A stretch of DNA of 64,000 bases from Cyanobacteria bacterium FACHB-DQ100 (GTDB lineage Bacteria > Cyanobacteriota > Cyanobacteriia > Leptolyngbyales > Leptolyngbyaceae), in contig JACJNW010000028.1 of the NCBI GenBank assembly GCA_014695195.1, positions 992,001 to 1,056,000 on the forward strand, read 5' to 3'. A program made the position numbers and the translations under genes. Below the pieces are notes generated by a model. The model did no database searches. It was not told the origin of the DNA and worked only from the letters and a program-made list of their open reading frames with translations. Shown in pieces: positions 8,328 to 18,140 of the stretch. The first letter of the stretch is position 1. Each line of letters starts with the position of its first letter.

Positions 8328-9551
8328 CTATTTGCGCCGCACATCCGTCACGCGCCAACTGAGCTTGAGGTTAATCCAGAAATTCCAGAAGGTGACAAGC
8401 ACGATCGCGATCGGTTTAGCAATAAATTCATTGATGCCAAAGACATCGTGAAACAGGCTCACAATCAGCGCTTGCAGAATGATCCCCATCAAACAAATCA
8501 TGTTGAATTTGAGGAAGCGCTTAAATCGCTGGCGTTTTCCAGGCTGCCCCCGCGAAATATCCCCAAATGTCCACAAGTCATTCCAGAGGAAGTTATTCAC
8601 AACCGCCAGTTCAGCCGAGAGGATCGTACTGCGAGCGATCCCCAAGCCGAAATGCACTCTGAGCAGATAGAACGCTGCCATATCGACGAACACGCCAGTG
8701 AATCCCACCAAGCCAAACCGTAAGAAGCGCCCGAACTGGAACTTCTCGCGCAGTCGTCCGATTCTGCCTCGCGATCGCAGCTTTCCAAGGTGCATCAAGT
8801 ATTCAACATACTGCCGCCAAGTGACCTTACTTTCACCTTCTTGTCGCTCTTGAAACACGTAGCCGACCTCGGTAACGCGATCAACTTGTCCCCGACCGAG
8901 AACTTCTAACAGAATTTTGTAGCCGAGCGGACTCATCAGACATTCCGCGATCGCGCTGCGTCTCACCATAAAATAGCCGCTCATTGGATCAGACACCCGC
9001 CCGACCACGTTCGGCAAGATCATCAAGCCGAGTAGCTGCGCTCCCCGCGACAACATTCGACGAATAAAGCCCCAGTCGCTCGTGCCCCCACCTTCGATGT
9101 GACGACTCGCAACCGCGAGATCGGCACCATTTTTCACTGCCTGAATCAGCTTCAGCAAAACTTCTGGCGGATGCTGCAAATCTCCATCGATCACCCCCAA
9201 CAGTTGACCCTGTGCAGCCTGCCAACCTCGAATCACGGCGGTTGATAAACCGCGCTCGCCCTGTCGCCGCATCACCCGTAAATTCGGATACTCTGCGGTC
9301 ATCTGCTGCGCGATTTCCCAGGTGCGATCGGGGCTATCGTCGTCCACGATGATTAATTCGTAATCATTCGGGAGCGCATGATCAAGCAATCCCGATAACA
9401 CTCGTACCACCTGTTCGATATTCCGCCCTTCGTTGTAAGTCGGAACCACCAGCGAAAAGTAGATCGGCTTGGCGGGTCGTTCGGTTTCTGGAGCATACGG
9501 AATCTTTAACTCACCAGAGGGCGGCAACAAAAGTGAAGGAGGCACAATCAT
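8328..9551 (-). CDS. GT2 polyprenol-phosphate glycosyltransferase fused to GtrA membrane domain
   Basis: The N-terminal GT2 domain (about residues 30-265) resembles dolichyl/polyprenyl-phosphate mannose synthases. It shows VPTYNEGRNIEQVV, the nucleotide-binding VDDDSPDRTW and the metal-binding IDGDLQHPPE. The C-terminal half (about 272-400) is a GtrA-like four-helix membrane domain beginning RFGLVGFTGVFVDMAAFYLL. Such fusions make a polyprenol-phosphate sugar on the cytoplasmic face and help present it across the membrane as donor for GT-C enzymes. It lies 27 nt downstream of the GT39-like gene on the same strand. This supports a donor-plus-transferase pair that adds sugars to a lipid or glycan outside the membrane. 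Confidence 0.92.
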   Translation of the reverse strand: MIVPPSLLLPPSGELKIPYAPETERPAKPIYFSLVVPTYNEGRNIEQVVRVLSGLLDHALPNDYELIIVDDDSPDRTWEIAQQMTAEYPNLRVMRRQGERGLSTAVIRGWQAAQGQLLGVIDGDLQHPPEVLLKLIQAVKNGADLAVASRHIEGGGTSDWGFIRRMLSRGAQLLGLMILPNVVGRVSDPMSGYFMVRRSAIAECLMSPLGYKILLEVLGRGQVDRVTEVGYVFQERQEGESKVTWRQYVEYLMHLGKLRSRGRIGRLREKFQFGRFLRFGLVGFTGVFVDMAAFYLLRVHFGLGIARSTILSAELAVVNNFLWNDLWTFGDISRGQPGKRQRFKRFLKFNMICLMGIILQALIVSLFHDVFGINEFIAKPIAIVLVTFWNFWINLKLSWRVTDVRRK

Positions 9552-9578
9552 GACGTAGTTAGGATAAAACGACAGAGA

Positions 9579-11201
9579 TTATCGGGCAGTTTGATATAGT
9601 TTGAGTTCAAACTGATCGAGACTCATAGTTCCCGTAAGGGATCGAGTCTGGGAGAGCGAAAATCGTTCCTCTAAAACCTGTTGAATCTGTTGACGTTCTT
9701 GAACGGTTGCAGATGACGACCAGACCGGATCACCACTTTCAAGCCAGATCACCCGACGATAATCAGAATTTTTAAGTGCGGCTTTTAGGCTGGTACTGAG
9801 TTGACTGGCAGGCTGAGCTAGTAAATCCACAGGACTGGTGGGCGGAATGTAATACGCCAAGCGATTGACGTGCCCCCAAGCTTGGGAATCCATTGCAATC
9901 AGCATTGGAGCCGAGTCGATTTGAACCATCTCTGCCACTTGATGAAACACCGATCGGGGTCTTAAAGTCAAATCCCCAGCATCGATCCCTAAGTACAGCA
10001 GTAGTACCAGGAGCGCGGCGATCCCTTGCTGTGCTTTGAGTTGTCGAATTGCGATCGTCATCAGCAATAAGCATCCTGGCAGCACAAAGATCAGCGCTCG
10101 TCCCCATCCAAACCCCAGCGTATATTTTTGCGTCGTCATATCGACAAAAAATGCTAGGAGCAGAGGGAATAAACTCATCCCCAACCCTATCGTCAAGCTT
10201 AATTTTTGCCTAGCCTTCCAAAGATAGATTGTCGCCAGTCCAAGTACCACAGCTGCAATCAGCCCAGAGATTAAGGTCGGCTGCACCGATAAGGTCGTTG
10301 CCCAATCGCCCACAATTAAGTGCGCCCCTATCGTTTGGCAGAGATCTTGAAGGTGCAATAAGGCAGGGTTGCCGTCTCGCACTCCGAAGCGATCGAGGTC
10401 GGCGTTTCGTAACTGCTTCAAAGTTCCCGAAATCGCCCACGGCAGAGTGAGCAGTCCCGCGATCGTCATTCTGATCCCATGTTGCAGCCAGTGCTTGCGA
10501 TCAAGAACCAGCGCCAACGCTGCCAAAACAACAACCCAGTAGGCGAATAAGTAAAAGGTGAGCAGACCGAGCGCGATCGACGCGATAAACCCAACTTGCC
10601 ACTTCCAGCGAGGGCGCGAAATCAATTCCAGCAGCGCCCAAACGCTGAGAATTGCCCACAGTACCAAGGGCGTGTACATTCGGACATTCAGCGAGTGGAA
10701 CAGATAAAAGGGATTTGTCGCCAGCAGTGCCGCAAACAGTAAGCCGCTACGATGATCGAGTAATTTCCGTCCCAATCCGTAAGCGGACGCGATCGCGCCC
10801 AAGCTCCACAAGACGGGCAAACTCCGCATCGCAATCTCACTATTGCCAAAGAGACGCAGCCAGAGGTGTTGGGCTAAGAAGAAAACAGGGGGATGAGGTT
10901 CTCCTTTGTAGAGTCCTCGAACTAAGCCTTGTAGGGTTTTGGCGATCGCACCCCAGGAATTCTCAGGTGGCAAATTTAACAAAGCGGTGAATCGGGCAAG
11001 CGCGATCGGCGCATCGCCGGGCAGTGAGTATTGCAGCCTTTGACCCGTCGAGAGCAGCAGTGACAAAACTTCGTCGTACCAGAATTCGCGGGTTCCAAGA
11101 TTGAGAATGCGGAAACAGATCCCAATGACGATCGCGCTGCCTAACAACATCTCTAGGGTTAGGGCTTTTCGCCCGTAGCGCAGGGCATTTCGAGTGAGCA
11201 T
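9579..11201 (-). CDS. GT39/ArnT-like membrane glycosyltransferase (GT-C fold)
   Basis: GT-C enzymes use polyprenol-phosphate sugars on the outer face of the membrane. This 540-residue protein has about ten to twelve hydrophobic segments. After the first segment it carries the loop LGTREFWYDEVLSLLLS, whose acidic residues match the catalytic loop of the PMT/ArnT superfamily. The extracytoplasmic C-terminal part (about 440-540) is soluble. It is transcribed divergently from hpsL (104 nt between starts) and sits just upstream of the GT2-GtrA gene, its probable sugar-donor partner. The acceptor is unknown; proximity to the hps cluster suggests surface polysaccharide or glycoprotein. Confidence 0.88.
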   Translation of the reverse strand: MLTRNALRYGRKALTLEMLLGSAIVIGICFRILNLGTREFWYDEVLSLLLSTGQRLQYSLPGDAPIALARFTALLNLPPENSWGAIAKTLQGLVRGLYKGEPHPPVFFLAQHLWLRLFGNSEIAMRSLPVLWSLGAIASAYGLGRKLLDHRSGLLFAALLATNPFYLFHSLNVRMYTPLVLWAILSVWALLELISRPRWKWQVGFIASIALGLLTFYLFAYWVVVLAALALVLDRKHWLQHGIRMTIAGLLTLPWAISGTLKQLRNADLDRFGVRDGNPALLHLQDLCQTIGAHLIVGDWATTLSVQPTLISGLIAAVVLGLATIYLWKARQKLSLTIGLGMSLFPLLLAFFVDMTTQKYTLGFGWGRALIFVLPGCLLLMTIAIRQLKAQQGIAALLVLLLYLGIDAGDLTLRPRSVFHQVAEMVQIDSAPMLIAMDSQAWGHVNRLAYYIPPTSPVDLLAQPASQLSTSLKAALKNSDYRRVIWLESGDPVWSSSATVQERQQIQQVLEERFSLSQTRSLTGTMSLDQFELKLYQTAR

Positions 11202-11305
11202 GATTCAATTTGCTGGAGGGCTGCAATTAGTCTTCCCGTTCTTGCAATCTCGGCTATGATTCAGGTGCTTAATTTGACTTCAGCTTTCCGTGTTCTCCGG
11301 CTCTT

Positions 11306-12901
11306 ATGGCAAAAAAGCAGAAAAGCAAGTCCTCGATCGACACAGACGCAACGCTGACCCTGAAGGAACGTTTAGCCGAAAAGCGCCAAGCGATTCAGGT
11401 TCGCAAAGCAGCAATGAACTTTATTTCCATGTCCACGATGATCTCGATCGTGGTCGGAATGGCGCTGTTTGCGATCGGGGGGATCAAAGGCGGAGCAGGA
11501 GGATTTGCGGGAGTTCTTACGCTGATGCTGTCGTTTAAGTTCCCTTGGCAAGCGCTTCACGCCTTTTTGATTTATATGCCATTTGGCGGCACGATCACCT
11601 ATGCCACGGTGGGGAATAATCCTCTGATGCAATTGGCAAAAGATGGAATGTACATTCCTGCTTTGATTGCAATTTATCAAGGCTGTAAGCGGCAGAAGCT
11701 CTCGATGATGATTCCACCATCGTTGAAGACTCCCTTGCTGTTGCTGTTGGTTTACTGCATTTTGGTGCTGTTGTTTGTTAACGGGGCGCAGCAATTTACA
11801 GGTAAGCCCTCTGAGAAGCCCTTTTTGATGGGAATTTTGGGCTTGAAAGTGCTGTTGGGATACGCACCGCTGATTCCTTGTGCCTACTATTTGATGCAGA
11901 AAAAGCAGGATGTCTACAACCTGATGCGAGTTACGGTGGTGGTGGTCATTATTTGCTGTGGACTGGCATTTGTGCAGTATATGCTGCTCAAAACGGGGCG
12001 CTGTAAAGGAACCGTCGGAGAAGGTGCAGACTTGTTTAAGGCTTCTCTGGATGCGCGTTGCTTTGTTGGGGGAGCGCTGCTGTATACGCCAGAACAAGGG
12101 GTGATTCGATTACCTGGAACCTTTGTAGCTCCGTGGCAGTGGGGCTGGTATCTGATTTCAAGCGCATTTACAACGTTTGCTGTGACGTTCTTCGATCGCA
12201 ATCTCCTCTGGAAAATCATCGGCGGGATTGGGATGCTGGGGACGATTATTATGGCGGTGATTTGCGGACAGCGGATTGCACTGATGCTAGTGCCGACGAT
12301 GATCGTGATTCAGCTTATTACCACGGGTCAGATTGCGAACTTGAAGCGATTTTTGCCGATCGGGATTGGGCTAGTAGGTGCGATCGTCGTGGCGATGGCA
12401 TCGAATCCAGCAGTAGTGCAAGAGCGAGTAGATAGCGCTGTGAGTCGCTGGAATGCGTCACCACCCGATGCGTTTATCAAAGAACAGTTTAATACGGTAG
12501 TACGGGGAGCCAGTTTACTGGGGAAAGGATTAGGACGGGCGACAAATTCGGCGCGGGCGATGGGAGAAACGCAACTGATTGAAACGTACTATCCCAAGGT
12601 GATGTATGAAATTGGGCCAATTGGAGTCATTCTGTTTCTAGTGCTGGTGACGGGGTTAACGATCGCCTGTTTCAAAGCGTATCACTCTGTAAAAGACAAA
12701 AATCTCCGGGGCTATGGCGCAGTATTTTGGACGTTCGTTTTAGTGATTAGCTACAACACTTATTACTATCCGCTGGATGTCGATCCGGTTGCAGTGTATT
12801 ACTGGTTTTTCGCGGGTGTAGCCCTAAAATTGCCGGAACTTGATCGATTAGAGCCAATTCCAGTCGAAGATCCGAAGAAAAAGAAGAAGAGAAAGCGCTA
12901 A
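11306..12901 (+). CDS. hpsL: HpsL-like hormogonium polysaccharide membrane protein
   Basis: The sequence matches my recollection of the cyanobacterial HpsL family, a multi-pass protein of the O-antigen ligase/polymerase type encoded with hps glycosyltransferases. The 531 residues open with a basic cytoplasmic N-terminus (MAKKQKSKSSIDTD). About twelve membrane segments follow, with two conserved-looking loops (GRCKGTVGEGADLFKASL and GVIRLPGTFVAPWQWGW), then a Lys/Arg-rich tail (DPKKKKKRKR). The role is inferred: polymerisation, ligation or export of the gliding polysaccharide. It heads a plus-strand cluster continuing with a kinase and hpsN-O-P. Confidence 0.82.
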   Translation: MAKKQKSKSSIDTDATLTLKERLAEKRQAIQVRKAAMNFISMSTMISIVVGMALFAIGGIKGGAGGFAGVLTLMLSFKFPWQALHAFLIYMPFGGTITYATVGNNPLMQLAKDGMYIPALIAIYQGCKRQKLSMMIPPSLKTPLLLLLVYCILVLLFVNGAQQFTGKPSEKPFLMGILGLKVLLGYAPLIPCAYYLMQKKQDVYNLMRVTVVVVIICCGLAFVQYMLLKTGRCKGTVGEGADLFKASLDARCFVGGALLYTPEQGVIRLPGTFVAPWQWGWYLISSAFTTFAVTFFDRNLLWKIIGGIGMLGTIIMAVICGQRIALMLVPTMIVIQLITTGQIANLKRFLPIGIGLVGAIVVAMASNPAVVQERVDSAVSRWNASPPDAFIKEQFNTVVRGASLLGKGLGRATNSARAMGETQLIETYYPKVMYEIGPIGVILFLVLVTGLTIACFKAYHSVKDKNLRGYGAVFWTFVLVISYNTYYYPLDVDPVAVYYWFFAGVALKLPELDRLEPIPVEDPKKKKKRKR

Positions 12902-12924
12902 AATCGCGTCTGTTTTAACAAAAT

Positions 12925-12963
12925 GCGCGATCGTTTTGATGAGCATCGCGCTTGTCGCGACAA
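12925..12963. terminator. Paired hairpins after hpsL
   Basis: A GCGCGAT/ATCGCGC stem (12925-12931 with 12945-12951) is followed at once by the perfect palindrome TTGTCGCGACAA (12952-12963). The rest of the 294-bp gap to the kinase is AT-rich. No T-run directly follows, so termination is likely but not certain. Confidence 0.4.
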
Positions 12964-13195
12964 CGGGCAGCATTTTTGAATAAAAATCACGATTTTTGTA
13001 GATTGCATCATCATTTCTTCAAAAAAATCGCGATATTCTAGCAAGAATCATCACTCTTTCACTCAATTCATTTTTCTAAACAAAGTACTGAGAAGAATTA
13101 AATCACCTTCATCTCTTTCTACAAACTTAAAGATAGCCTGCGGGAAACCTACCGGGTAAGTTTGCAGAGTATTCACTGTCACTTTCCTCTGTTTA

Positions 13196-14779
13196 ATGCT
13201 CGAACATCTTCCCAAGTCTCAACTTCTAAAGCGGTGGCAAACTGTATTGCTCAAGCAGCCCTCGCATACGATCGTGCTTGCCGTCCTGTTAACGATCGGA
13301 TTATTTGCACCGCAAGTAGCGATGAATTGGCAGATTTATGGGGATCTTAGTCGAATTCGGCAGCAGGAACAGCGATTACAACACTTGAACGATCGAGCCA
13401 CCTATCTCGATGAAGTGCTTACGATGTCTGCTTTAATGAATGCGGCAACGGGCGATCGATCCTGGGAGAAACGTTATCACGAATTTGTTCCTCAACTCGA
13501 TGAGGTGATTAAAGAGTCCATCCATCTTGTGCCCGATGTTTACTCCAGTGACGATGCAAAGCAGGTTGATGCTGCGAACCAAGCTCTAATTGCTTTGGAA
13601 TTAAAGTCTTTCCAGCTAGTGCAGCAAAATCAGCAGCAGGAAGCGCTAAAACTTCTAACCAGTGCAAATTACAAAGCGCAGAAAAAGATTTACGCGGCAG
13701 GAGTGGCTCAACGCGATACCAGAATTCAGCAGCAGCTTCAAATCTATTCTCACAATTACCAGACTGCTTTGATGTGGTCTTTGGTGATTATGGCAACGAG
13801 TATCTTGCTTTTAGTGCCAACCTGGTTGGCTGTGCTGCAAATGCTGCGATCGTATTTGCACGATCGACGAGTCGCAGAATCAGCACTTCACAAGAAGAAT
13901 CAAGATTTAACAGAAGCCCTGGAGCAACTTCATCAAGCGCAGCATCTTATTCAGCAGCAAACTCAGCACTTTATACAAACCGAAAAACTATCTAGTTTGG
14001 GGCAACTGGTCGCAGGCGTTGCTCATGAAATTAATAATCCAAACAACTTTATTAAAGGAAATCTATTTCATATTGAGCAATATTCTCAGGAGTTATTGAA
14101 GTTAATTGGGCTATTTCAACAAAGCGTTTCTTATCTTCCGGCTGAGATTCAAGCTGAGGTTGAGGAACTTGATTTGACATTTATCGCCGATGATTTGCCA
14201 AAAATTCTGCGTTCGATCGAGCTTGGAACTCTACGAATTGAAGAAGTGGTCACAGGGCTAAAAACCTTTTCTCACCTGGATGAGTCAGAACGTAAAACGA
14301 TCGAACTGCATTCCAACCTTGAGAGTACGATTTCGTTATTACGACATCGCTTACATAAGACACTGCGTTACACAGAGATCCAATTAATTAGAAAGTATGG
14401 TGATCTGCCGAAAGTTGAGTGCTGTCCGAGTCAATTGAATCAGGTATTTTACAGCCTTTTATCAAATGCGATCGAGGCAATAGAGCAAGCAAAACCGCAG
14501 CGTCCAGTTATTCGGATCGAGACGAAACTCATTAATGAAAATAATGGAAAGTGGGTGAAAATTTCGATTTCAGATAACGGTGACGGAATTGACTCAGAGA
14601 TTCAAGCAAAGATATTTGATCCCTTTTTCACCACAAAGCCGATCGGTCAAGGCAAAGGGTTAGGACTTTCGATTAGTCATCAAATTGTCACCAAATACCA
14701 TCACGGCAAGCTTTATTACACTTCAACCCAAGCAGGAACAAAGTTTTTTATTGAAATTCCACTTCCGTCTGAGGTCTAA
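13196..14779 (+). CDS. Membrane sensor histidine kinase
   Basis: This is a 527-residue hybrid-free sensor kinase. Membrane segment 1 (about 25-46) and segment 2 (about 188-213) enclose a roughly 140-residue helical periplasmic sensor rich in Gln. A coiled-coil linker leads to a HisKA-type box with the phospho-acceptor His in GVAHEINNPNNF (about residue 277). An HATPase domain follows with the N box (SLLSNAIEAIE), G1 (DNGDGID), F box (DPFFTTK) and G2 (GKGLGLSIS). The NNPNNF form is typical of cyanobacterial kinases. No response regulator is adjacent. It lies between hpsL and hpsN, separated by 294 and 46 nt, so it may sense the envelope and regulate polysaccharide output; this is inferred from location only. 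Confidence 0.93.
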   Translation: MLEHLPKSQLLKRWQTVLLKQPSHTIVLAVLLTIGLFAPQVAMNWQIYGDLSRIRQQEQRLQHLNDRATYLDEVLTMSALMNAATGDRSWEKRYHEFVPQLDEVIKESIHLVPDVYSSDDAKQVDAANQALIALELKSFQLVQQNQQQEALKLLTSANYKAQKKIYAAGVAQRDTRIQQQLQIYSHNYQTALMWSLVIMATSILLLVPTWLAVLQMLRSYLHDRRVAESALHKKNQDLTEALEQLHQAQHLIQQQTQHFIQTEKLSSLGQLVAGVAHEINNPNNFIKGNLFHIEQYSQELLKLIGLFQQSVSYLPAEIQAEVEELDLTFIADDLPKILRSIELGTLRIEEVVTGLKTFSHLDESERKTIELHSNLESTISLLRHRLHKTLRYTEIQLIRKYGDLPKVECCPSQLNQVFYSLLSNAIEAIEQAKPQRPVIRIETKLINENNGKWVKISISDNGDGIDSEIQAKIFDPFFTTKPIGQGKGLGLSISHQIVTKYHHGKLYYTSTQAGTKFFIEIPLPSEV

Positions 14780-14825
14780 AGTCTAACCCCCTGGGAACAC
14801 TAACGGCGATGTTTCCTCTGGCATT

Positions 14826-15803
14826 ATGACTCAGCCTCTTATCTCAGTCATCATCCCAACCTATGGGCGTGAAGAACCACTACGAGAAACCCTGATCGAT
14901 GTTCTAAAGCAGGATTACCCTCATTACGAGGTGTTAGTGGTCGATCAAACGCCCGTGCATGAACCGGATACACAGCAGTTTCTAGAAGAGTTGGCGCAGG
15001 TCGGCAAGATTCGCTGGTTTCGCCTGAATTGGGCAAGTTTGCCGGGAGCAAGAAACTATGCAGTTCGGCGATCGAGCGGGGAAATTCTCGTCTTTATCGA
15101 TGATGATGTGCAGCTAGAACCGAGCTATTTGACGGCACACGCAAAGAATTATCAGCGATCGGAGGTTGGAGCGGTTGCGGGGCGGGTGTTTGATCGGATG
15201 AAGCTAGCCGATTTTGCACCAGGGTTAGAGATTCAAGACCTGCCACCGGAGGCGCATGATCCGGGAATTGCTTGGTATCACTTGAATCTGGTGCATACGG
15301 TGAAGCCGCAGCGAGTGCTGAGTGCGCGGGGTTGCAATATGTCTTATCGGCGCGAGATTTTCCAGCAGCATGGAATTTGGTTTGATGAAAGATTTCGGGG
15401 AAGTGCCGTTCGAGAAGAATCCGATTTTTGCCTCAGACTTCGTAAGACGGGATTGATGATTTGGTATGACCCTGAAGCATCACTGGTGCATTTAGGCGAG
15501 GAAACGGGGGGCTGTCACGATATCAGCACGAAATCGCTGAAATATCAGATGACTTTTTATCACAATCACTTTTTGATGGGTTTGAACAATCTAAGCATTT
15601 CACAAGCCACAAGATTCTTTTTACGACTGTTTGATTGCCACGTTTTAGGTCGTCCACCCTGCCATAAAGGTGGTTCTCCAATCAAAATTTTGATGCGATT
15701 TGGCTTCTACTTAGCTGGGTTTATGAGTGCGATCGTCACTGTCATTCGTTCCCTTTGGAACAAGGGACAAATCTATACGCAACAAGATGAGGTAAGACCA
15801 TGA
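14826..15803 (+). CDS. hpsN: HpsN-like family 2 glycosyltransferase
   Basis: This is an inverting GT2 glycosyltransferase of the hormogonium polysaccharide (HpsN) type. Motifs are VIIPTYGREEPLRETL, VVDQTP, the acidic metal-binding VFIDDDVQL, ARGCNMSYRREIF and the base-like region VREESDFCLRLRKTG. The pattern LVHLGEETGGCHD and the C-terminal FDCHVLGRPPCHKGGSP are strongly reminiscent of HpsN sequences I recall. Length is 325 residues with a short hydrophobic patch near the C-terminus, possibly for membrane association. Its TGA overlaps the ATG of hpsO by four bases (ATGA), indicating translational coupling. Transferred sugar and acceptor are unknown. Confidence 0.87.
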   Translation: MTQPLISVIIPTYGREEPLRETLIDVLKQDYPHYEVLVVDQTPVHEPDTQQFLEELAQVGKIRWFRLNWASLPGARNYAVRRSSGEILVFIDDDVQLEPSYLTAHAKNYQRSEVGAVAGRVFDRMKLADFAPGLEIQDLPPEAHDPGIAWYHLNLVHTVKPQRVLSARGCNMSYRREIFQQHGIWFDERFRGSAVREESDFCLRLRKTGLMIWYDPEASLVHLGEETGGCHDISTKSLKYQMTFYHNHFLMGLNNLSISQATRFFLRLFDCHVLGRPPCHKGGSPIKILMRFGFYLAGFMSAIVTVIRSLWNKGQIYTQQDEVRP

Positions 15804-16963
15804 AGATTCTCGTTGCAAGCCATTCGTACATTGTTGATTTGAACTGCGAAAAATTCCGCACTCTAGCGAAGTTAGAACCGGGAATTGAAGTGACGATCGT
15901 TGTGCCGAAGCGATGGAAACCGGGCGGCGTGATGAAAGATACGATCGAGACGCGCTATCAAGAAGAAGGCTCATTTCGAGTCGTTCCTATTTCTAACTTC
16001 AGCCAAAACAATCAAGGATTACTAACCTTTGGAGCCGATCTAATCTCTTTACTTAAAGAGTTTCGTCCCGACATCATTCAAGTTGAGCAAGGCTCGAAAT
16101 CACTGGCTTATGCTCAATTGATTACACTAAATCATCTACTTAGACTGAAGGCAAAAAATCTCTTTTTCACCTGGTGGAATTTGCCGTATGAGCTGAAGTT
16201 TCCGATTTCACTCCTCGAAGCATATAACTTGAAACACACGAACGGAATCATTGCTGGAAATCAGGCTGGAGCGGAAATTTTGCGCGATCGTGGTTATCAA
16301 GGCAAGCTTCAAATTATGCCGCAATTAGGTGTAGATGATTCTTTGTTTTGTCCGCAACCCCAACCGGAACTTGCGACACAACTAGGAATTAATTCAGGTG
16401 ATTTTGTAATTGGATTTGCAGGACGATTCGTACCCGAAAAAGGAATTCTCACGCTGATCAAAGCATTGGATAATTTGCGCGATCGCACTTGGAAATTACT
16501 TCTACTAGGACGCGGCGAACTAAAAGCAGAAGTCCAGCAGCAGGCGAAAAGTTTGGGGTTTAGCAAGCGCTTAATTTGGATCGAAAGTGTGCCTCATGCT
16601 GAAGTTTACCGCTACATCAATTTGATGAATACTTTGGTCTTACCGTCCGAAACAACTTACCAATTTAAGACACTAACTTCGGTTGGATGGAAAGAACAAT
16701 TTGGTCATGTGTTAATCGAAGCGATGGCGTGTCAGGTTCCGGTGATTGGATCAGATTCCGGTGAAATTCCGAACGTCATTGATCGAGCGGGATTGGTATT
16801 TCCAGAAGGAAACGTAGGAGAGTTAAGCGATCGACTCGCGCAATTGATGGATAACCGAAGTTTTGCGGAAGAATTAGGGCAGCGTGGGTATGAGCGTGTG
16901 ATTGCGAAATATACAAATCGGGCGTTGGCGAAGGAATTACTGGAATTTTATCGATCGCTCTAA
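15800..16963 (+). CDS. hpsO: HpsO-like family 4 glycosyltransferase
   Basis: This is a retaining GT4 enzyme with GT-B fold, resembling HpsO of the hormogonium polysaccharide locus. The N-terminal acceptor domain begins MKILVASHSYIVDLN. The C-terminal donor domain includes GFAGRFVPEKGILTL, LLLGRGELKAEV, and the EQFGHVLIEAMACQVPVIGS segment with the nucleotide-sugar-binding EX7E pattern. The length of 387 residues is normal. It overlaps hpsN by 4 nt and is followed 4 nt later by hpsP, with an SD-like GAGGTAAG ahead of the start. It acts in the cytoplasm on a lipid-linked intermediate (inference from family). Confidence 0.88.
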   Translation: MKILVASHSYIVDLNCEKFRTLAKLEPGIEVTIVVPKRWKPGGVMKDTIETRYQEEGSFRVVPISNFSQNNQGLLTFGADLISLLKEFRPDIIQVEQGSKSLAYAQLITLNHLLRLKAKNLFFTWWNLPYELKFPISLLEAYNLKHTNGIIAGNQAGAEILRDRGYQGKLQIMPQLGVDDSLFCPQPQPELATQLGINSGDFVIGFAGRFVPEKGILTLIKALDNLRDRTWKLLLLGRGELKAEVQQQAKSLGFSKRLIWIESVPHAEVYRYINLMNTLVLPSETTYQFKTLTSVGWKEQFGHVLIEAMACQVPVIGSDSGEIPNVIDRAGLVFPEGNVGELSDRLAQLMDNRSFAEELGQRGYERVIAKYTNRALAKELLEFYRSL

Positions 16964-16967
16964 AATA

Positions 16968-18140
16968 ATGAAAATCTTACAAATCATTCCATCCATCTCG
17001 CTAATCTATGGCGGCCCTAGTCAAATGATATTGGGGCTATCAAGCGCGTTAGCAGAAGCAGGAGTCGAAGTGACGATCGCTACCACCAACTCAAACGGCG
17101 ATGTCGGACAAGCCCCGCTCGATGTTCCTCTCGGTACTCCAATTGCTCAAAACGGCTGTGAAATTCGCTACTTTCGCTGCTCCCCGTTTCGCCGCTACAA
17201 ATTCTCGATCGACCTTCTTCATTGGCTTGCAAACAACGCTCAAAACTACGATTTAGCCCATATTCACGCGCTCTTTTCTCCGGTCAGTTCTTGTTCTGCG
17301 GCAATTGCTCGATCGCGCCAACTCCCTTACATTCTTCGCCCACTTGGAACACTCGATCCTGCTGACCTTCGAAAGAAACGATACCTCAAACGCCTCTACG
17401 CTGCGGCACTTGAACGTCCAAATCTCGCGGGAGCCGCTGCCGTTCATTTCACCAGCGACCAAGAAGCCAAAACCTCAGAGCGATTTAATACAGTGACTCG
17501 TGATTTAGTGATTCCGCTCGGTGTCAGCTTGCCGCCTTCTGAATCGAGTTCAATTCATGAGAAGTATAGAATTCCTGACGATCGACCGATTCTGCTTTTC
17601 ATGTCACGCATCGATCCAAAAAAAGGCTTAGATCTGCTGATCCCCGCCCTTGAGCAACTGGATCAAAACTTTCATTTCGTTCTTGCGGGTGGAAATCCTC
17701 AAGATCCAAGCTACGAAGCAGCCATTCGCGATCGCATCCAAACTTCCCGACTTAAAGACAAAACCTCGATCGTCGGCTTCGTCACCGGAGCCGAAAAAAC
17801 CGCTTTACTCAAAGCTGCTGATCTATTTGTCTTGCCTTCATACTACGAAAACTTTGGAATCGCAGTTGCAGAAGCGATGAGCGTCGGAACTCCGGTTGTC
17901 ATCTCCGATCAAGTCCACATCTGGCAAGAAATCGAGCGATCGCAATCCGGCTGGATTTGTACTTGCGATGTCGAGAGCCTAACTCAAACGCTAAAAGCAG
18001 CCCTGCACGATCGCGCCGAACAACTGCGACGCGGCAAGAACGCTCAGAATCATGCTCAAACTTATTACAGTTGGAACGCGATCGCTCAACAGACGATCGC
18101 TGCCTACCGCGAAATTCTCAGAAAATCGGCAAACCCGTAA
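16968..18140 (+). CDS. hpsP: HpsP-like family 4 glycosyltransferase
   Basis: This is a second GT4 enzyme, closest by eye to HpsP. It starts MKILQIIPSISLIYGGPSQM and carries HIHALFSPVSS, LRPLGTLDPADLRKKR, the donor-domain strand LLFMSRIDPKKGLDLLIPAL, and SYYENFGIAVAEAMSVGTPV with the EX7E motif. I chose the ATG at 16968, 4 nt after the hpsO stop; an upstream in-frame start at 16902 lies inside hpsO. The product is 390 residues. The last 37 bp overlap the 3' end of the convergent small membrane protein gene. It completes the hpsN-O-P glycosyltransferase series. Confidence 0.88.
   Translation: MKILQIIPSISLIYGGPSQMILGLSSALAEAGVEVTIATTNSNGDVGQAPLDVPLGTPIAQNGCEIRYFRCSPFRRYKFSIDLLHWLANNAQNYDLAHIHALFSPVSSCSAAIARSRQLPYILRPLGTLDPADLRKKRYLKRLYAAALERPNLAGAAAVHFTSDQEAKTSERFNTVTRDLVIPLGVSLPPSESSSIHEKYRIPDDRPILLFMSRIDPKKGLDLLIPALEQLDQNFHFVLAGGNPQDPSYEAAIRDRIQTSRLKDKTSIVGFVTGAEKTALLKAADLFVLPSYYENFGIAVAEAMSVGTPVVISDQVHIWQEIERSQSGWICTCDVESLTQTLKAALHDRAEQLRRGKNAQNHAQTYYSWNAIAQQTIAAYREILRKSANP

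Noticed and set aside
11372-12097. 241-residue minus-strand frame inside hpsL
   Set aside because: It is opposite a membrane protein gene; His/Gln/Arg-rich composition is typical of a reverse shadow.
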